From NCBI GenBank assembly GCA_016987375.1, contig PJRA01000005.1, positions 642,021 through 676,805 on the forward strand: 34,785 bases of DNA, in the 5' to 3' direction. The notes under the pieces are model-generated. The model did no database searches. It had not been told where the DNA came from and saw only the letters and a program-made list of their open reading frames with translations. Below are positions 9,281 through 19,489 of the stretch, piece after piece. The translations under genes and the position numbers were made by a program. This DNA comes from Brachionus koreanus. Lineage: Eukaryota > Rotifera > Eurotatoria > Ploima > Brachionidae. Position 1 is the stretch's first letter; every line of letters begins with the position of its first letter.

Positions 9281-11405
9281 AAAAGTTTTTCTTTTTTTTA
9301 ACGTTTTTCAATTTAAAAGAAAAATATGAGTTAATTTTAAAACTGGATTAATGACTTGCTCTTAACATAAAATCCAAAAACAGCTCCCACCGGTTTTTTA
9401 GAAAAAAATATTAAATACCATGAATAAAATCAGTTTAAAAAATTTTTAAAATTGAATTATTTTTTATTTTTTATTGTGTCTTAAACCATTTTCTACTTTT
9501 TATTTTTCTCATGAGGCTTAGAACCAAAGATATTTCATCTAATAACAAAAAATCAAACAATCACTTGAAATTAAAAAAGAAAATTAGAAAAATATTGAAA
9601 TACAGAAAATTGTCTAAAAATTATTGTTTAATGCATTTATGAAAAATAAACGCTTATACTTTGTTTATTGGAAAATGAGCTAATTTGAAGAGTGTCGAGC
9701 AATATGAATGTAATTTGTGTAATCTTAGACTGTTTATTGTTAAATATTATAAAGAGATTATCAAACCTTATAGCTATTACAGCTATAAAAGAAAAAAAAT
9801 ATATATTTCATTTCGAAAATAAATTAAATATATGAAAGTATTAATTGATTTAAATGACATGCAAAAATATGACATAGACTTAAATGATGCTGAATCGAGT
9901 TTTTCAGAGAGTATATTTTCAATTGATTGTCAATTAAGTGTGTTAAATCTTAAGCCTTTAGATAAAGCTTCTAAAACTTAATTTGACAATTTATTGCAAT
10001 GTTTATCTAGGTCAACTTTGCATACTTATTTATTAATTTTATTTTATTTTTGTTTTAATTATTCCTGAATCTTAACTGAACAACACATCCATTGAAAATT
10101 TTGGCTCAAAGAGTACGAAATATTAATTAAAACTTAAAATATGAATTACTTCTTAATTATTTGAAGAAATGATGTCATTATTGATGATTTTTTTTCAGTC
10201 TAATTAATCAACTCCCTAAATATTTGTGGCATAACTCTTCATAAATGTTTTAGTGATGAAATTTTGTCTGAAGAAAAAACAAAAACTAAATAGTCCGCTT
10301 AATGTTTTTTGTTTTTGAATTACATATAAAACTGATACCAAATACATCCAAATCCTTTCTATTACATTTTTGTAAAATAATATCTAAAGCCTTGTTTTTC
10401 TTTATCATTAAAAAATTGATCGAGCATCTCTCCTCTTCACACTATTAAAAATTTAGGTTAGAATTTAATTCCTTTTACAGCACTATTTAAGACCTTTGAA
10501 AAAATAAAAGCTTTTCAAGACAAGTAAAAATTTTGATCAAATTCCATTTTTCGAATTTTATTAGAACAATTTTGATCAAATTTAAAAAAAAAATTAATTT
10601 TTACATTTTGTAAAAAAAATTTATTGCCTTACATTAATATTTAAATCTCATTGTCTATCAATGGTTAATATTCTATAAAATTTTTTCTAAATTTAGTGTG
10701 TTTCCATAATTGTATTATTCACATGATTTAATTCAATTAAAAAAACTAATAGAAATAAATTTTTCAAATTTGATGGTTAAAAACAAGTTTAATGGCAATT
10801 TGGTAAATAAATATATATATTTTTTTTTTTGAAAAGAAAAATATCAAAAATTTTCAAAATATTAAATAAATATTCTCATTTTTGTCCTCAGGAAAACTTG
10901 TATCCATTATAAAATCATTTCTTAAAGCCGAATTCTTAGGCATTGAGCATTAGCTCGGTACAGAAGAACAAATAAATAAATGAATGTTTTTCTTACACTT
11001 AAATTAATATATTTAAAAAATGAATTCCACTGCTTATTGATATTTAGCTTCACTTGAAATATTATAGCTCTTTCTATAAATAATCTTTTTATCACAAAGA
11101 TTTTTTTTTACCTCTCTGAAAATTTAAATCTTAAATTTAAAAAAAAAGCATTTAGTTCAAAAAAATAAGAAGTCATCGATTTTTTATCAAAAGTAAGTAT
11201 CCAGTAGGACTTGTGGTGTTGCAACCCCAAAAGCGAAACTAAATCACTTTAAAACTAGAGCTAAAATTTAATTTAAAATATTTACATAAAGAAGACTTTA
11301 ATAACTTATTATATAACTAAATAACTGTCATTCTATTTATGTAATGCATTTATTGGAACACAAATTACTTTCTGTTCATTAAAATGGATTTATGTGTGCT
11401 AAATC
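9281..11405. other. intergenic AT-rich DNA with minor ORF and tail-like repeat
   Basis: No recognisable gene. A short inverted repeat TTATAGCT ... AGCTATAA sits at 9768-9788. A 49-codon ORF (9832-9981) is listed separately. At 10926-10976 a GC-richer patch (CATTGAGCATTAGCTCGG) leads into AAATAAATAAATGAATG and resembles a LINE 3' stub, but it has no second copy here. A patch near 11195-11250 is unassigned. Confidence 0.45.
9832..9981 (+). CDS. small ORF of 49 codons, unassigned
   Basis: ATG at 9832 to TAA at 9979-9981. The peptide is acidic and serine/leucine-rich (begins MKVLIDLNDMQKYDIDLND) with no membrane segment or known motif. There is an ATATATGAAA start context and no splice signals that extend it. 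Codon usage is AT-rich like the surroundings. It may be chance, a fragment of a transposon ORF, or a genuine short peptide gene; nothing in the sequence decides this. Confidence 0.2.
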   Translation: MKVLIDLNDMQKYDIDLNDAESSFSESIFSIDCQLSVLNLKPLDKASKT

Positions 11406-12240
11406 CTGTGTAAACAACTTGCTAGAAAGTTTAGATATAAACAACATGAGGCTTTGAATAGAGGATTCAGTGCTGTGGTAGTATTTTTGGATTTCTCGAA
11501 GGCGTTTGATCGCGTTTCGCATAAGCTACTAAAGATCAAGTTAAAAAGCTATTGATTTTAAAAGGTTCAGTTCTTGGTCCGTTACTATTTCTGATCTTCA
11601 TAAATGATTTATCTGAGCTAGTAAGTCACTTTTGCGAGCTGTTTGTGGATGACTGCAAATTGATTAGTATCATTAGAAATACATGTGACAAAATGCTAAT
11701 TCAAGATGACATTGACAAGNNNNNNNNNNNNNNNNNNNNNNNNNNNNNNNNNNNNNNNNNNNNNNNTGATTTGAGAGTTGAATTAGCTGAGACTACTACT
11801 GAGCGCGATCTTGGTGTAATGGTGAACAACTTACTCAAACGGAATGATCAAATCGACAAATGAGCTAAAAAAGCTAACAACATGTTTGGTATGCTCAAGA
11901 AAACGTTCGTCCCAAGTTAGATTAGCAAACTTTCTATCAAGAAACCGTTAAGTTTCGCATCTTGGGATTAGCTAAGAAACTCTAAAAGATAGGCAGCTAA
12001 CAAAATGTGAAGCAAGGTGAAACTTTCTATGAAACCGAATAGTGAACAAATGGACTGTGCTGCCAATGTCGGTTGTCACAGCAAGTTCGATCAATCAGTT
12101 CAAAAACAGATTGGACAATGTCGGTAGAAACAAAAATAACGAATAGTCTACTATAGCGGGATTACGTTAGTCTTCCTGCTTTGTCAGTTTAGTTAAACTA
12201 AACTTGACTGTAGAATATTAACTATTATTATTATTATTAT
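11406..12240 (+). pseudogene. CR1/jockey-type LINE relic with FxDD motif and (ATT)n tail
   Basis: RT motif A is read at about 11475-11520 (VVVFLDFSKAFDRVSHKLL) and motif B at 11562-11600 (GSVLGPLLFLIFINDL). Motif C reads FVDDCKL near 11641, and the following ERDLGVMVNN block near 11800. A C-terminal tail occurs near 12045-12130 (WTVLPMSVVTASSINQFK). Stops and frame changes interrupt these blocks, and 47 Ns (11720-11766) fall within the RT. The catalytic FVDD is one substitution from the usual F/YADD. The 3' end is a run of ATT repeats (12222-12240), the microsatellite-style tail seen in several CR1/RTE-type elements. Upstream domains are missing. Confidence 0.8.
11720..11766. other. assembly gap of 47 N
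   Basis: 47 Ns lie inside the RT domain of the LINE relic at 11406-12240. Reading frames called across it are not reliable. Confidence 0.9.
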
Positions 12241-13081
12241 TTACAAATACAGATATACGAAAATCTATAGAATTACGCTCTTATATGTAAATTTGTAAAA
12301 AAATTAAAAGAAAAAAATCTCCAAAAATACTGATTTATGTTTTTTTCTCGTACTAGAATTTTTCCAGTAAATTAAAGTAAAGATGCGAACATCAATTAGT
12401 TGAACATTGGGATGTTAAGTTAACTTTAGCCATCCCAATCTAGAGTTCATTTATAGTTTTTATTTTTTTTAGTTTTATTTTCATTTTTAAGCTAAATTTT
12501 ACCAAAACTGCTCTCAAAATTTATGTTTAGATTATCTAGTAATTATTAACGAGATGAAATTAAAAATTCTTCAAAATTCCGCTCATATAAGTAAATTTAT
12601 TGGTAAAATTACTTAGACAATTTTCAGAATCATTCACTGTAAGCAATAGATGTTGTACTTTTAGACCTATATTACATATATGTAAAAAATATTTGTCTGA
12701 TTTTGCCAAAAGTTTAAAACTTAACATTTAAATAAAGAAGACTTTACATTAATATTTTATTCATAAAATGTTTAAAATAAGTTTTACATTTTAGTAAATA
12801 AAATATAAACACAACATAAAAATAAAATTTATTGAAAACTGGAAATAAATTCTTATTTATTTCCATTCTTATTTATTCTTATCTAATAAGTTTAAGCAGG
12901 CAAGCTGAAAAGAGGTCAAAACAAAACAAAGTCGACATGTTGGTACAATTATTTTTTTTAAGCCTATATCATTAAATTACAATTTTACGTTTACACACGT
13001 GGTTCCAAAAACTAACCTTATTAGAAGAATAAAAAGCTTTAAATAGTCAAACTCAATCAAGTTGAACTTAATGCTATACAA
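12241..13081. other. intergenic AT-rich DNA
   Basis: No gene recognised. A 15-bp word, ATAAAGAAGACTTTA, occurs at about 12731 and also near 11285, on both sides of the LINE relic, but too far from its 3' end to be a target-site duplication. Confidence 0.45.
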
Positions 13082-13560
13082 TTCATTGATAATAACGCTA
13101 TTCGATTACTGCTTTATCATAATAAATGTCGGAACAACAAGAGTAAAAACATCCCTCCAAAAAATCCAAAACAAATTGTAAAAAATAATTAAATATTTTC
13201 CAATAAAAACATCAATTAAATCAATACACAATGTCCTAAAAATAGAAACAATCGAAGACAGATCAAACAGCTTATTTGTTAAGTTCGTGACAAACAAATC
13301 CAAACAAGATCTGATAGCAAAGGAGATTCACCCGTATATATTGACACGACAAGCAAACCTAATCAAAAGATTTGAAACACATATAGATAAATTCTTAAAT
13401 ATAGATAAGTCCAGACTCACAAACTCTACATAAATTAAATTTTAACATTTTTCTTTCTTCTTCATATTTATAATTTTGTACTCAATTTTTACGTAACAAT
13501 TAGGTTTAAACGAAGGCGTAAGCCATTCGGACAAACCTGGAGACTCCCCATAATTATATT
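13082..13560 (+). pseudogene. LINE relic: C-terminal tail and 3' UTR
   Basis: Reading one frame from about 13115 gives TSLQKIQNKL, KIIKYFPIKTSIKSIHNVLK, IEDRSNSLFVKFV and TRQANLIKRFETHIDKF, with one internal stop, ending near 13433. This is the post-RT tail found in jockey/CR1-like elements (IQN.-L..I.--PI-T-...IH--L-I). It is followed by GAAGGCGTAAGCCATTCGG and an AT-rich tail to about 13560, plausibly its 3' UTR, which differs from the 8456 family. The catalytic RT region is absent (5' truncation). Confidence 0.6.
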
Positions 13561-15939
13561 TTTACTAGATTTTGTTATAAATTTACGTAATCTCAAAACT
13601 TACTATTACATACATCGTTTTTATATCTTACTATAATACATTTTAGTGTCGCTTTTCTTAAGCTTAATCTTAAGCAATTTCTTTCACTATATCAAAAATG
13701 TTAATCGATGGCATGAATAGCCGTTTTCTCCTTTTACTTGTTTCAGACAATGAATAAAATTTTAACAAATAATCTTGTTCTATTCCCGCTGAAAACACCT
13801 AGGTCAAAAATCACAGAGCTTACAATGTTCATTCACGTATGGTTAGTTATTGATTCAAACCAAAAGACTAATAAAAAATATCGCATAAAAGATGAAAAAC
13901 ACGAGTTTTGAAAAAACCATTAAAAAAAAAGCTGCATTCTAGCATACAAGATATGTTGAGACAAATGTTTTTGATTACAGCTACTGTGTTAGATTTTATT
14001 AAATAAAACAGATAAATCTTTTTCCTTTATCTGTTTTAGAAATAAATATTTTCCATTTGAATTTTCAATAAAATTTAAAAATAAAATTTTTTAATATTTA
14101 ACTTTAAATAGTAAAAAAAATAAAGAAAATAAGATATCCAATTCCTAACAATTGAGCCTCGAGAATACTTCCCAATAGAAAGGGTTTACATAAAAAAGGA
14201 TTTAAAATGCTGAAAGGTAAATAAAATATCAGACTTTTGAGAGCTATTACGACCTAAGTTGGTATAAATTTATTAAAAAAAAACTTGGCTTACTATAAAA
14301 AATCAATGCATATTAAAAAAATTGCGAACACTAATTGCTATTCGATTAAAATTGAAACAGAAAACATTTTTCTAATTAATTTTTGAATAAAAAAAATCAA
14401 AACAAAAATTCTTTTATTTGCTTTAAAATATTAAAATTGAACAAATGATTTTTTTTTTCAAATTAAATGATTTTGTTCTTATTTTTTACCTGATATTAAG
14501 CCGGATTTTTGTCTGATTAAACTAATGCTTTTTGTTTTTTTTTTAAAGTCATTAAAATTTATTAAGTCTTACATGCAAATAACAAACAAGTTTATTTTTA
14601 ATTGGAAATAAATAGAACGCTTGGAGAAACACTTAAGGCATTAATGTTAGCTTATTATGTGGCACAAATTAAGTTTATCATGGACGGAATGCTTATCGCA
14701 TTTTATAAATTGAAAACAGTGCCGAATAAATCAAAGTTAGAACATATGGCAAAACTCTAGGAGATTGTGCTCCGAATTAATTACAATATTTTTTTTCAAT
14801 TAGCTAATATAGTTTTATTATAATCTAATCTAAAAAAAAGAAAAGAAAAAAAACTGCGCTTTTAATGTTTCTCTAGGTGAAAGAACTAAAACGAGTTTAG
14901 TTTAGAAAGCTTAATTTATTAATGCCCTAATCTAGTAAGGCTTGAAAACATGAGCCATGATCAGATACGCCATAAAAATCAATTGACTAGGGATATCTAA
15001 TTTCATGCCCATTTTTACACATAATCTAATTTTTTCAACATCTTGATTTTCTATTTTAGACTGGCTAGCATTTTTTTTTCGTTCTGATAAAGTCTTGCCC
15101 GAGGATAAAGTTAATCCGAGCTGCTAAAACATCGCAGAAAATAAAAAATTTTTTTTTATATTTTTATTTAATAAGAAAATTTTAATTATTAAAATATTTA
15201 ATTTGAGAATTTCTATTTTTAGATTAATAGACAAATTAATTTAAATTAATGTTTAAATTTTTTTTTCATTCTGATAAACATTGTGGAAATTATATTCAAT
15301 GAGGTTTTAAATTTTTTTAATCTTACATCAGAAAAATAAATGAAATTAATTGTGATAATTTTTATTGATTTTCTGAAAATATAATACAACAAAATACATG
15401 CTTTGTTTAAGTTAGTAAATATATTTACTTCAGTCTTGCTTATTTTGATTAGATTTTCAAAAATTCACCATTCTTCAAAATAAGAAATAAGAAAAATTTA
15501 AGAAATAAGATTTTACTAATAAATAATTAATAAAAAAATTTGTCTGTAAACAGAAAACTTTGTCAACAGATTATATTGTTTCAATATGGGTGTAAATTGT
15601 AAATCTACAATGCTATAATTATTCCCTTCATTTTTCTCTTTTTTGAAATTTTGCGATCAAAATTTTATAATCAATTTTTTTAGACTTTTTTATTTTTTTT
15701 TCAAAAAATTTATTGAATTTTGGTACTAAATCATATTGAAAGTTTGGCATGAAATGTTAACTTAAAATCTTGCTTCTGCAATAAATTTGGTAAAGAAAAA
15801 TTTTTGATGTGCAATTAAATATTTATGAATTTTTAGGAATTAAACTTTTTTTTCAAAAAATTTGAAATTTTATAAAAATTATAATTTTTTTTCTTTATTG
15901 ACTTTCTGTGAAGCAAAGGCTCATTACTATCAATTTCCA
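13561..15939. other. intergenic AT-rich DNA
   Basis: No exon or transposon domain recognised. The only neat structure is a hairpin at 14005-14037 (12-bp perfect stem AAAACAGATAAA, 9-nt loop). Patches at 14590-14780 and 14930-15130 are less homopolymeric but carry stops in all frames. Confidence 0.45.
14005..14037. repeat. perfect 12-bp hairpin
   Basis: AAAACAGATAAA (14005-14016) and TTTATCTGTTTT (14026-14037) are exact reverse complements around TCTTTTTCC. No neighbouring gene makes a terminator or processing role likely. Confidence 0.5.
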
Positions 15940-16140
15940 CTCTAGTGAATCCCTTGTCTCTGACTTGAATATAATCGCATTGGACATTATTTTAGGTCAG
16001 TGTATTTGGATATTGGTCGAAACACCAAATCATCTGCAAAGTTCAAGTCTTCAAGCCTTGTTGATAGGCTCAACTGTATCCCCTACTGGCTGTCCTTTGT
16101 TTTATTCATGATAACATTACAACTTGATGTCATTGAATTT
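15940..16140 (-). pseudogene. LINE reverse transcriptase fragment (FADD motif)
   Basis: On the minus strand the RT motif B-C region is legible across two frames: NKGQPVGDTVEP, then LSLSTRLEDLNFADDLVF. The TRLEDL-FADDL signature is typical of the LINE clade related to the 8703-9280 element. About 200 bp survive, with frameshifts and stops on both sides. Plus-strand ORF 15908-16111 is a shadow of this fragment. Confidence 0.65.
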
Positions 16141-16548
16141 TCTACAAATTTTTTTCTAAATTATACTTAAATTAAACAATAGAACATTGTCTGTATCTTA
16201 AATGAATCTTCTTCAAAGTTATCTGTCTTAAAAATAGATTGTCGAAACTAAAAATTTTATTTGTGATAAAAAAGGTCCAACAATTTATGCTGCAATAATT
16301 ATGCGGTATATATATTTTTTTAATTTTATTTTATTAGATTTTTATAAAAATTTCTTTAACAAATAATTTGAAATATAACTTTATGATAATGAAATCGTTT
16401 GGCTTTGAACCAAAATCACGATTAGACTATTTTTAATTAATTCTTAAAATTAAATAAATATTTAAAACTTTGTCAAAAAATCTTTTTTTAAAAATTAAAA
16501 TTCTATTTTATTTGAGATTTTTGTTTTGGTTTTTTTTCAATCAAACAA
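16141..16548. other. upstream region of the secreted-protein gene
   Basis: AT-rich, no exon recognised. TATATATAT near 16305 is the only TATA-like string, and it lies too far from the start codon to be assigned with confidence. Confidence 0.35.
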
Positions 16549-17343
16549 ATGACAACAAAATTGTGTCTGGTTTCTTATACATCAATTTGGTTTTTTACCA
16601 TTTGGATTTTACTAATGCAAGGTAGGCAAACGAATGTTTTATATTCCTAAAATCTCAATAATTCCAATTTTGGTTTGAAAAATATCCTTTTTAGACAAAT
16701 AAACCAAAAGGTGGGGAAAATTCTTAAAACGATTAAAAAGCTTATAAAAAAAGTTAGTCAAATTTGTAGCAAATTTTCATTTTTTTTGTTAATGTTACAA
16801 GACAATTAAAGTTTACTAGCTTTTAATTTACTTGGTCTCATTAAAAGATAAATTAAAGCATCTTATTTATTTAATGATTCACTAAAAGGTACAATAATCG
16901 TTGTTTACTTTACAAAAGTAAGAATAATAAAAGTATTTCCTGATTCTTGCTCGCAAACTACAAATATTATCCAAAATTATTCAATTACAAGTCAGGATGA
17001 AAGCACAAGCTCCTATTCAAATAATTTACAAACTAGCAACATGGCAGATACAACAAAAATAGAAAACACTTTTACAGCTATTATCGGACTGTCTGAATTT
17101 GAGGGTCCATGTAATGAAACAAGCGACTGTAATTATTCTACTTATACTCTTACAGATGGAGCGGTAGTCAATTCAATAGCTTGTCAAAATGGAACCTGTT
17201 TTTGTTTAGATCCATATTCGTTATATTTTTTAGAAAGTTCATCAAATAAATATTTTTGTAAGTTGAATGATGGAGATCTATGCATCGACAAAAATCAATG
17301 TGCAACTGGAACTTGCAATCCTTCTCACAAAAAATGTACTTAA
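16549..17343 (+). CDS. small secreted cysteine-rich protein, two exons
   Basis: Exon 1 (16549-16621) has ATG and 24 codons forming a signal-peptide-like hydrophobic segment (SIWFFTIWILLM), ending at donor CAAG|GTAGGC. The long exon 2 is open from 16852 to TAA at 17341-17343. The acceptor ACTTTACAAAAG at 16918 keeps phase (exon 2 16919-17343, intron 297 nt), giving 165 residues. Nearby AGs at 16885 and 16936 are also in phase, so the junction is not certain. The mature part has a Ser/Thr/Asn/Gln-rich linker, then about ten cysteines in a short C-terminal module (G-PCNETSDCNYS, CQNGTCFCLD, DLCIDKNQCATGTCNPS--KC), with N-glycosylation sequons. The spacing resembles EB/EGF-like disulphide modules, but I cannot assign a family. 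It is likely extracellular. The function is unknown. Confidence 0.6.
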
Positions 17344-17355
17344 GCATTGATTCTA

Positions 17356-17361
17356 AATAAA
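17356..17361 (+). terminator. poly(A) signal of the secreted-protein gene
   Basis: AATAAA lies 13 nt after the stop codon at 17341-17343, with no closer alternative. The very short 3' UTR matches the compact ends of the other genes here. Confidence 0.55.
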
Positions 17362-17580
17362 ATTTTTAAAATACATAGATCGTTTGTAATTAAAATAGTT
17401 TATTAGAGAATAATGTGAATTTTTTAAAGCAAAATTAGAATAATAGAATATTTGGAGACTTTTTAATATTAGTCTCAAGATTGATTTTAGGAAAACTAAT
17501 AGATGTAAAAAAAACTGCGATCCAAACGGTTTAAGCTTTTAGGAGCTAAAGCAGTAAAACTTCATTTATTCCATATTGTC

Positions 17581-18245
17581 TTTTTTTTTTTTGTTTATTT
17601 GAATAATTATTATTTAGCTTTAAAAATAATCTTTGCATTAGAATGAACTAGTTCTTTAGATAGTCTATCCCAAATTTTAACCACACGATCTCTTAGGAAA
17701 TAATAACCAGACATACATTTTAAAACTCTAAATGAGAGTGGTGAATAAAGCATTCTCAAAGATTCTATATTCAAATACCTGAGATTTTTTTCTATCATTA
17801 ATTTATGTCTTTAAGTGAAAATATTTATTATAAAACGTATTATCAAAGTTTGGATACGCTTTATTCGGCAAATAAATCTTGTATCAACTGATACAGTTTG
17901 CACAACAATATTTAGACCCTAATAAAAAAGTTATTTTAGTTTAAAATTTTTTTTTTTATAGAAATATAGCTAAAATAGATTCTTTTTTGTCAATGGCCAT
18001 ACTCCAGTCATCAATGACTTTAATCACGGCGTCCATTGTGCTCTTACTTGGAAGAAGCACTTTAGTCTGTCAGATGTTCTGTGTTTTGTTAATAATAAAT
18101 CTACAGATGATCCTTTCGAACACTTTTTTTAATAGGATAGATATCACACTAATCGGTCTAAATAAATCCCCAGAGTCTTTCAGAGAGTTGGTGCTCAATT
18201 TTTGGAATTGTTGTTATGTTTACTAGTTTTCATTGTTTCGGCACA
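17581..18245 (-). pseudogene. internally deleted jockey/CR1-type LINE relic
   Basis: Read on the minus strand, 18240-17970 gives the start of the RT domain: KLVNITTIPKIE, RPISVISILLKKVFERIICR, STMDAVIKVIDDWSMAIDKK. 17798-17610 then gives the C-terminal tail: SLRMLYSPLSFRVLKC, YYFLRDRVVKIWDRLSKELV. Motifs A to C and the rest of the palm, which should lie between, are missing; only about 170 bp separate the two blocks. A T-run at 17581-17592 is the element's poly(A) tail on the minus strand. Multiple stops confirm decay. The tail block is open for 62 codons but has no start context. Confidence 0.72.
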
Positions 18246-18479
18246 AAATTATGTTTGATAAAATTGCTAATTAATTTTTTCGGCAATTTGGGTCTCTTCA
18301 GGAGTTTTTTACCCTAAATAAAGATTTCTAAATTTATAATTATTTAATTAACTATTTATTATTAAAAATTTGAAAAAAATCAAGAATCAAAGACAATTTA
18401 AATATTTTTGTTATAAATGTTTTTTGAAAGTTTTTTTTAACAAAAAATTTGACGAATATGGTAGCGAAAAAAAAAATTT

Positions 18480-18905
18480 TGGTCGGATTAGTGACTGTGT
18501 CTATCCAAAAAATGTCTGGTCACAAAATCGACATTAGGTCACTGGTCACATAACAGACGATACCCGATTTCTCTGACTAGTTTATCATTGTACTCTGATC
18601 TTGGATTTAGCTTCAAAATTGACCGTTGACTTTTTTTAAACAACTGTTTAAGGTCTCTTATACAGATAAGACAAGTGTCTTGTCGTGACTATTTATACGA
18701 TCTTCCATAGTTATCATGTCTAAGTTGATAAGCCTCTCTTAATAAGGACTACGTTTCTAACATTTTAGACTCTTTGTTGAGCTCTTTTGTTAATGTTTAA
18801 TTTTTAGCTATTGTTACACCTTACACTTTATTCAAGATGTGGTCTCACTCATGTGGTCTTCTCTTTCCTATCTGGTATATGTCTGGCTGTGGGCCTTAAA
18901 AACTT
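18480..18905. other. unassigned GC-richer island, possibly transposon debris
   Basis: This block is clearly less AT-rich than its flanks and has partially open minus-strand readings, such as LREAYQLRHDNYGRSYK and SQRSILKLNPRSEYNDKL, interrupted by stops. I could not match it to a domain. It may be more of a LINE or another element. It is bounded on the right by a T-run (18905-18914). Confidence 0.3.
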
Positions 18906-19489
18906 TTTTTTTTTGGAAAAGATGACTAGATAACTGTAAAGAGACTCAATAAACAAAAATTCTAATTTTTATAAAAAGAAAAATTTATTTAAAATTTAGA
19001 TAAATTATAGAAAAACAAGATACACTTATATTATATAGCCATACAAATAAAAAAAAAAATTTCCAAGAAAAATGATTAAAAACAAGTATTTTTTTTTCAA
19101 TCAGTATTTTTGTCAATTGGCAATTAAGGCCAAAATTAGTCTTTATGATCATTGTAAAAAATAGAATAAAAAATCAAATCAAAATTTACAAATGTATAAA
19201 ATAGGCTGCCAAGTGTTTCAATTTGCTTGTCTGTTTTAACATGAAACAAAAAAAAAAGAAAAAAGAAATAATCAAATGACCTTCTTGTCATAGCAAAACA
19301 AAGTCATTAAAAATAGATTAATCAACTAGATTTTTCTTTTATTTAAAAGACCTAATTTATTCTAAATATTAAATAAACCCTAATTGAATAATATGCTACT
19401 AATTAAGCACAATTCTAAAATAAAATAAGCTTGATCTATTTGTATTCTTAAAATTGGATTGACAAATAAATTTGATGGCACGGAAAAGC
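18906..19489. other. 3' flank of CEP78
   Basis: No coding sequence. It contains the likely CEP78 3' UTR, with a candidate minus-strand poly(A) signal at 19356-19361, and A/T runs. Confidence 0.5.
19356..19361 (-). terminator. candidate poly(A) signal of CEP78
   Basis: TTTATT on the plus strand gives AATAAA on the minus strand, about 130 nt past the CEP78 stop. A second copy lies near 19338. The choice between them is open. Confidence 0.4.

Noticed and set aside
11281..12745. 15-bp word ATAAAGAAGACTTTA on both sides of the LINE relic as a target-site duplication
   Set aside because: The right copy lies about 490 bp beyond the (ATT)n 3' end of the element, so it cannot be its duplication.
13106..13303. 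Minus-strand hydrophobic ORF of 65 codons
   Set aside because: The plus strand carries the LINE C-terminal tail in this segment, and the minus reading is antisense.
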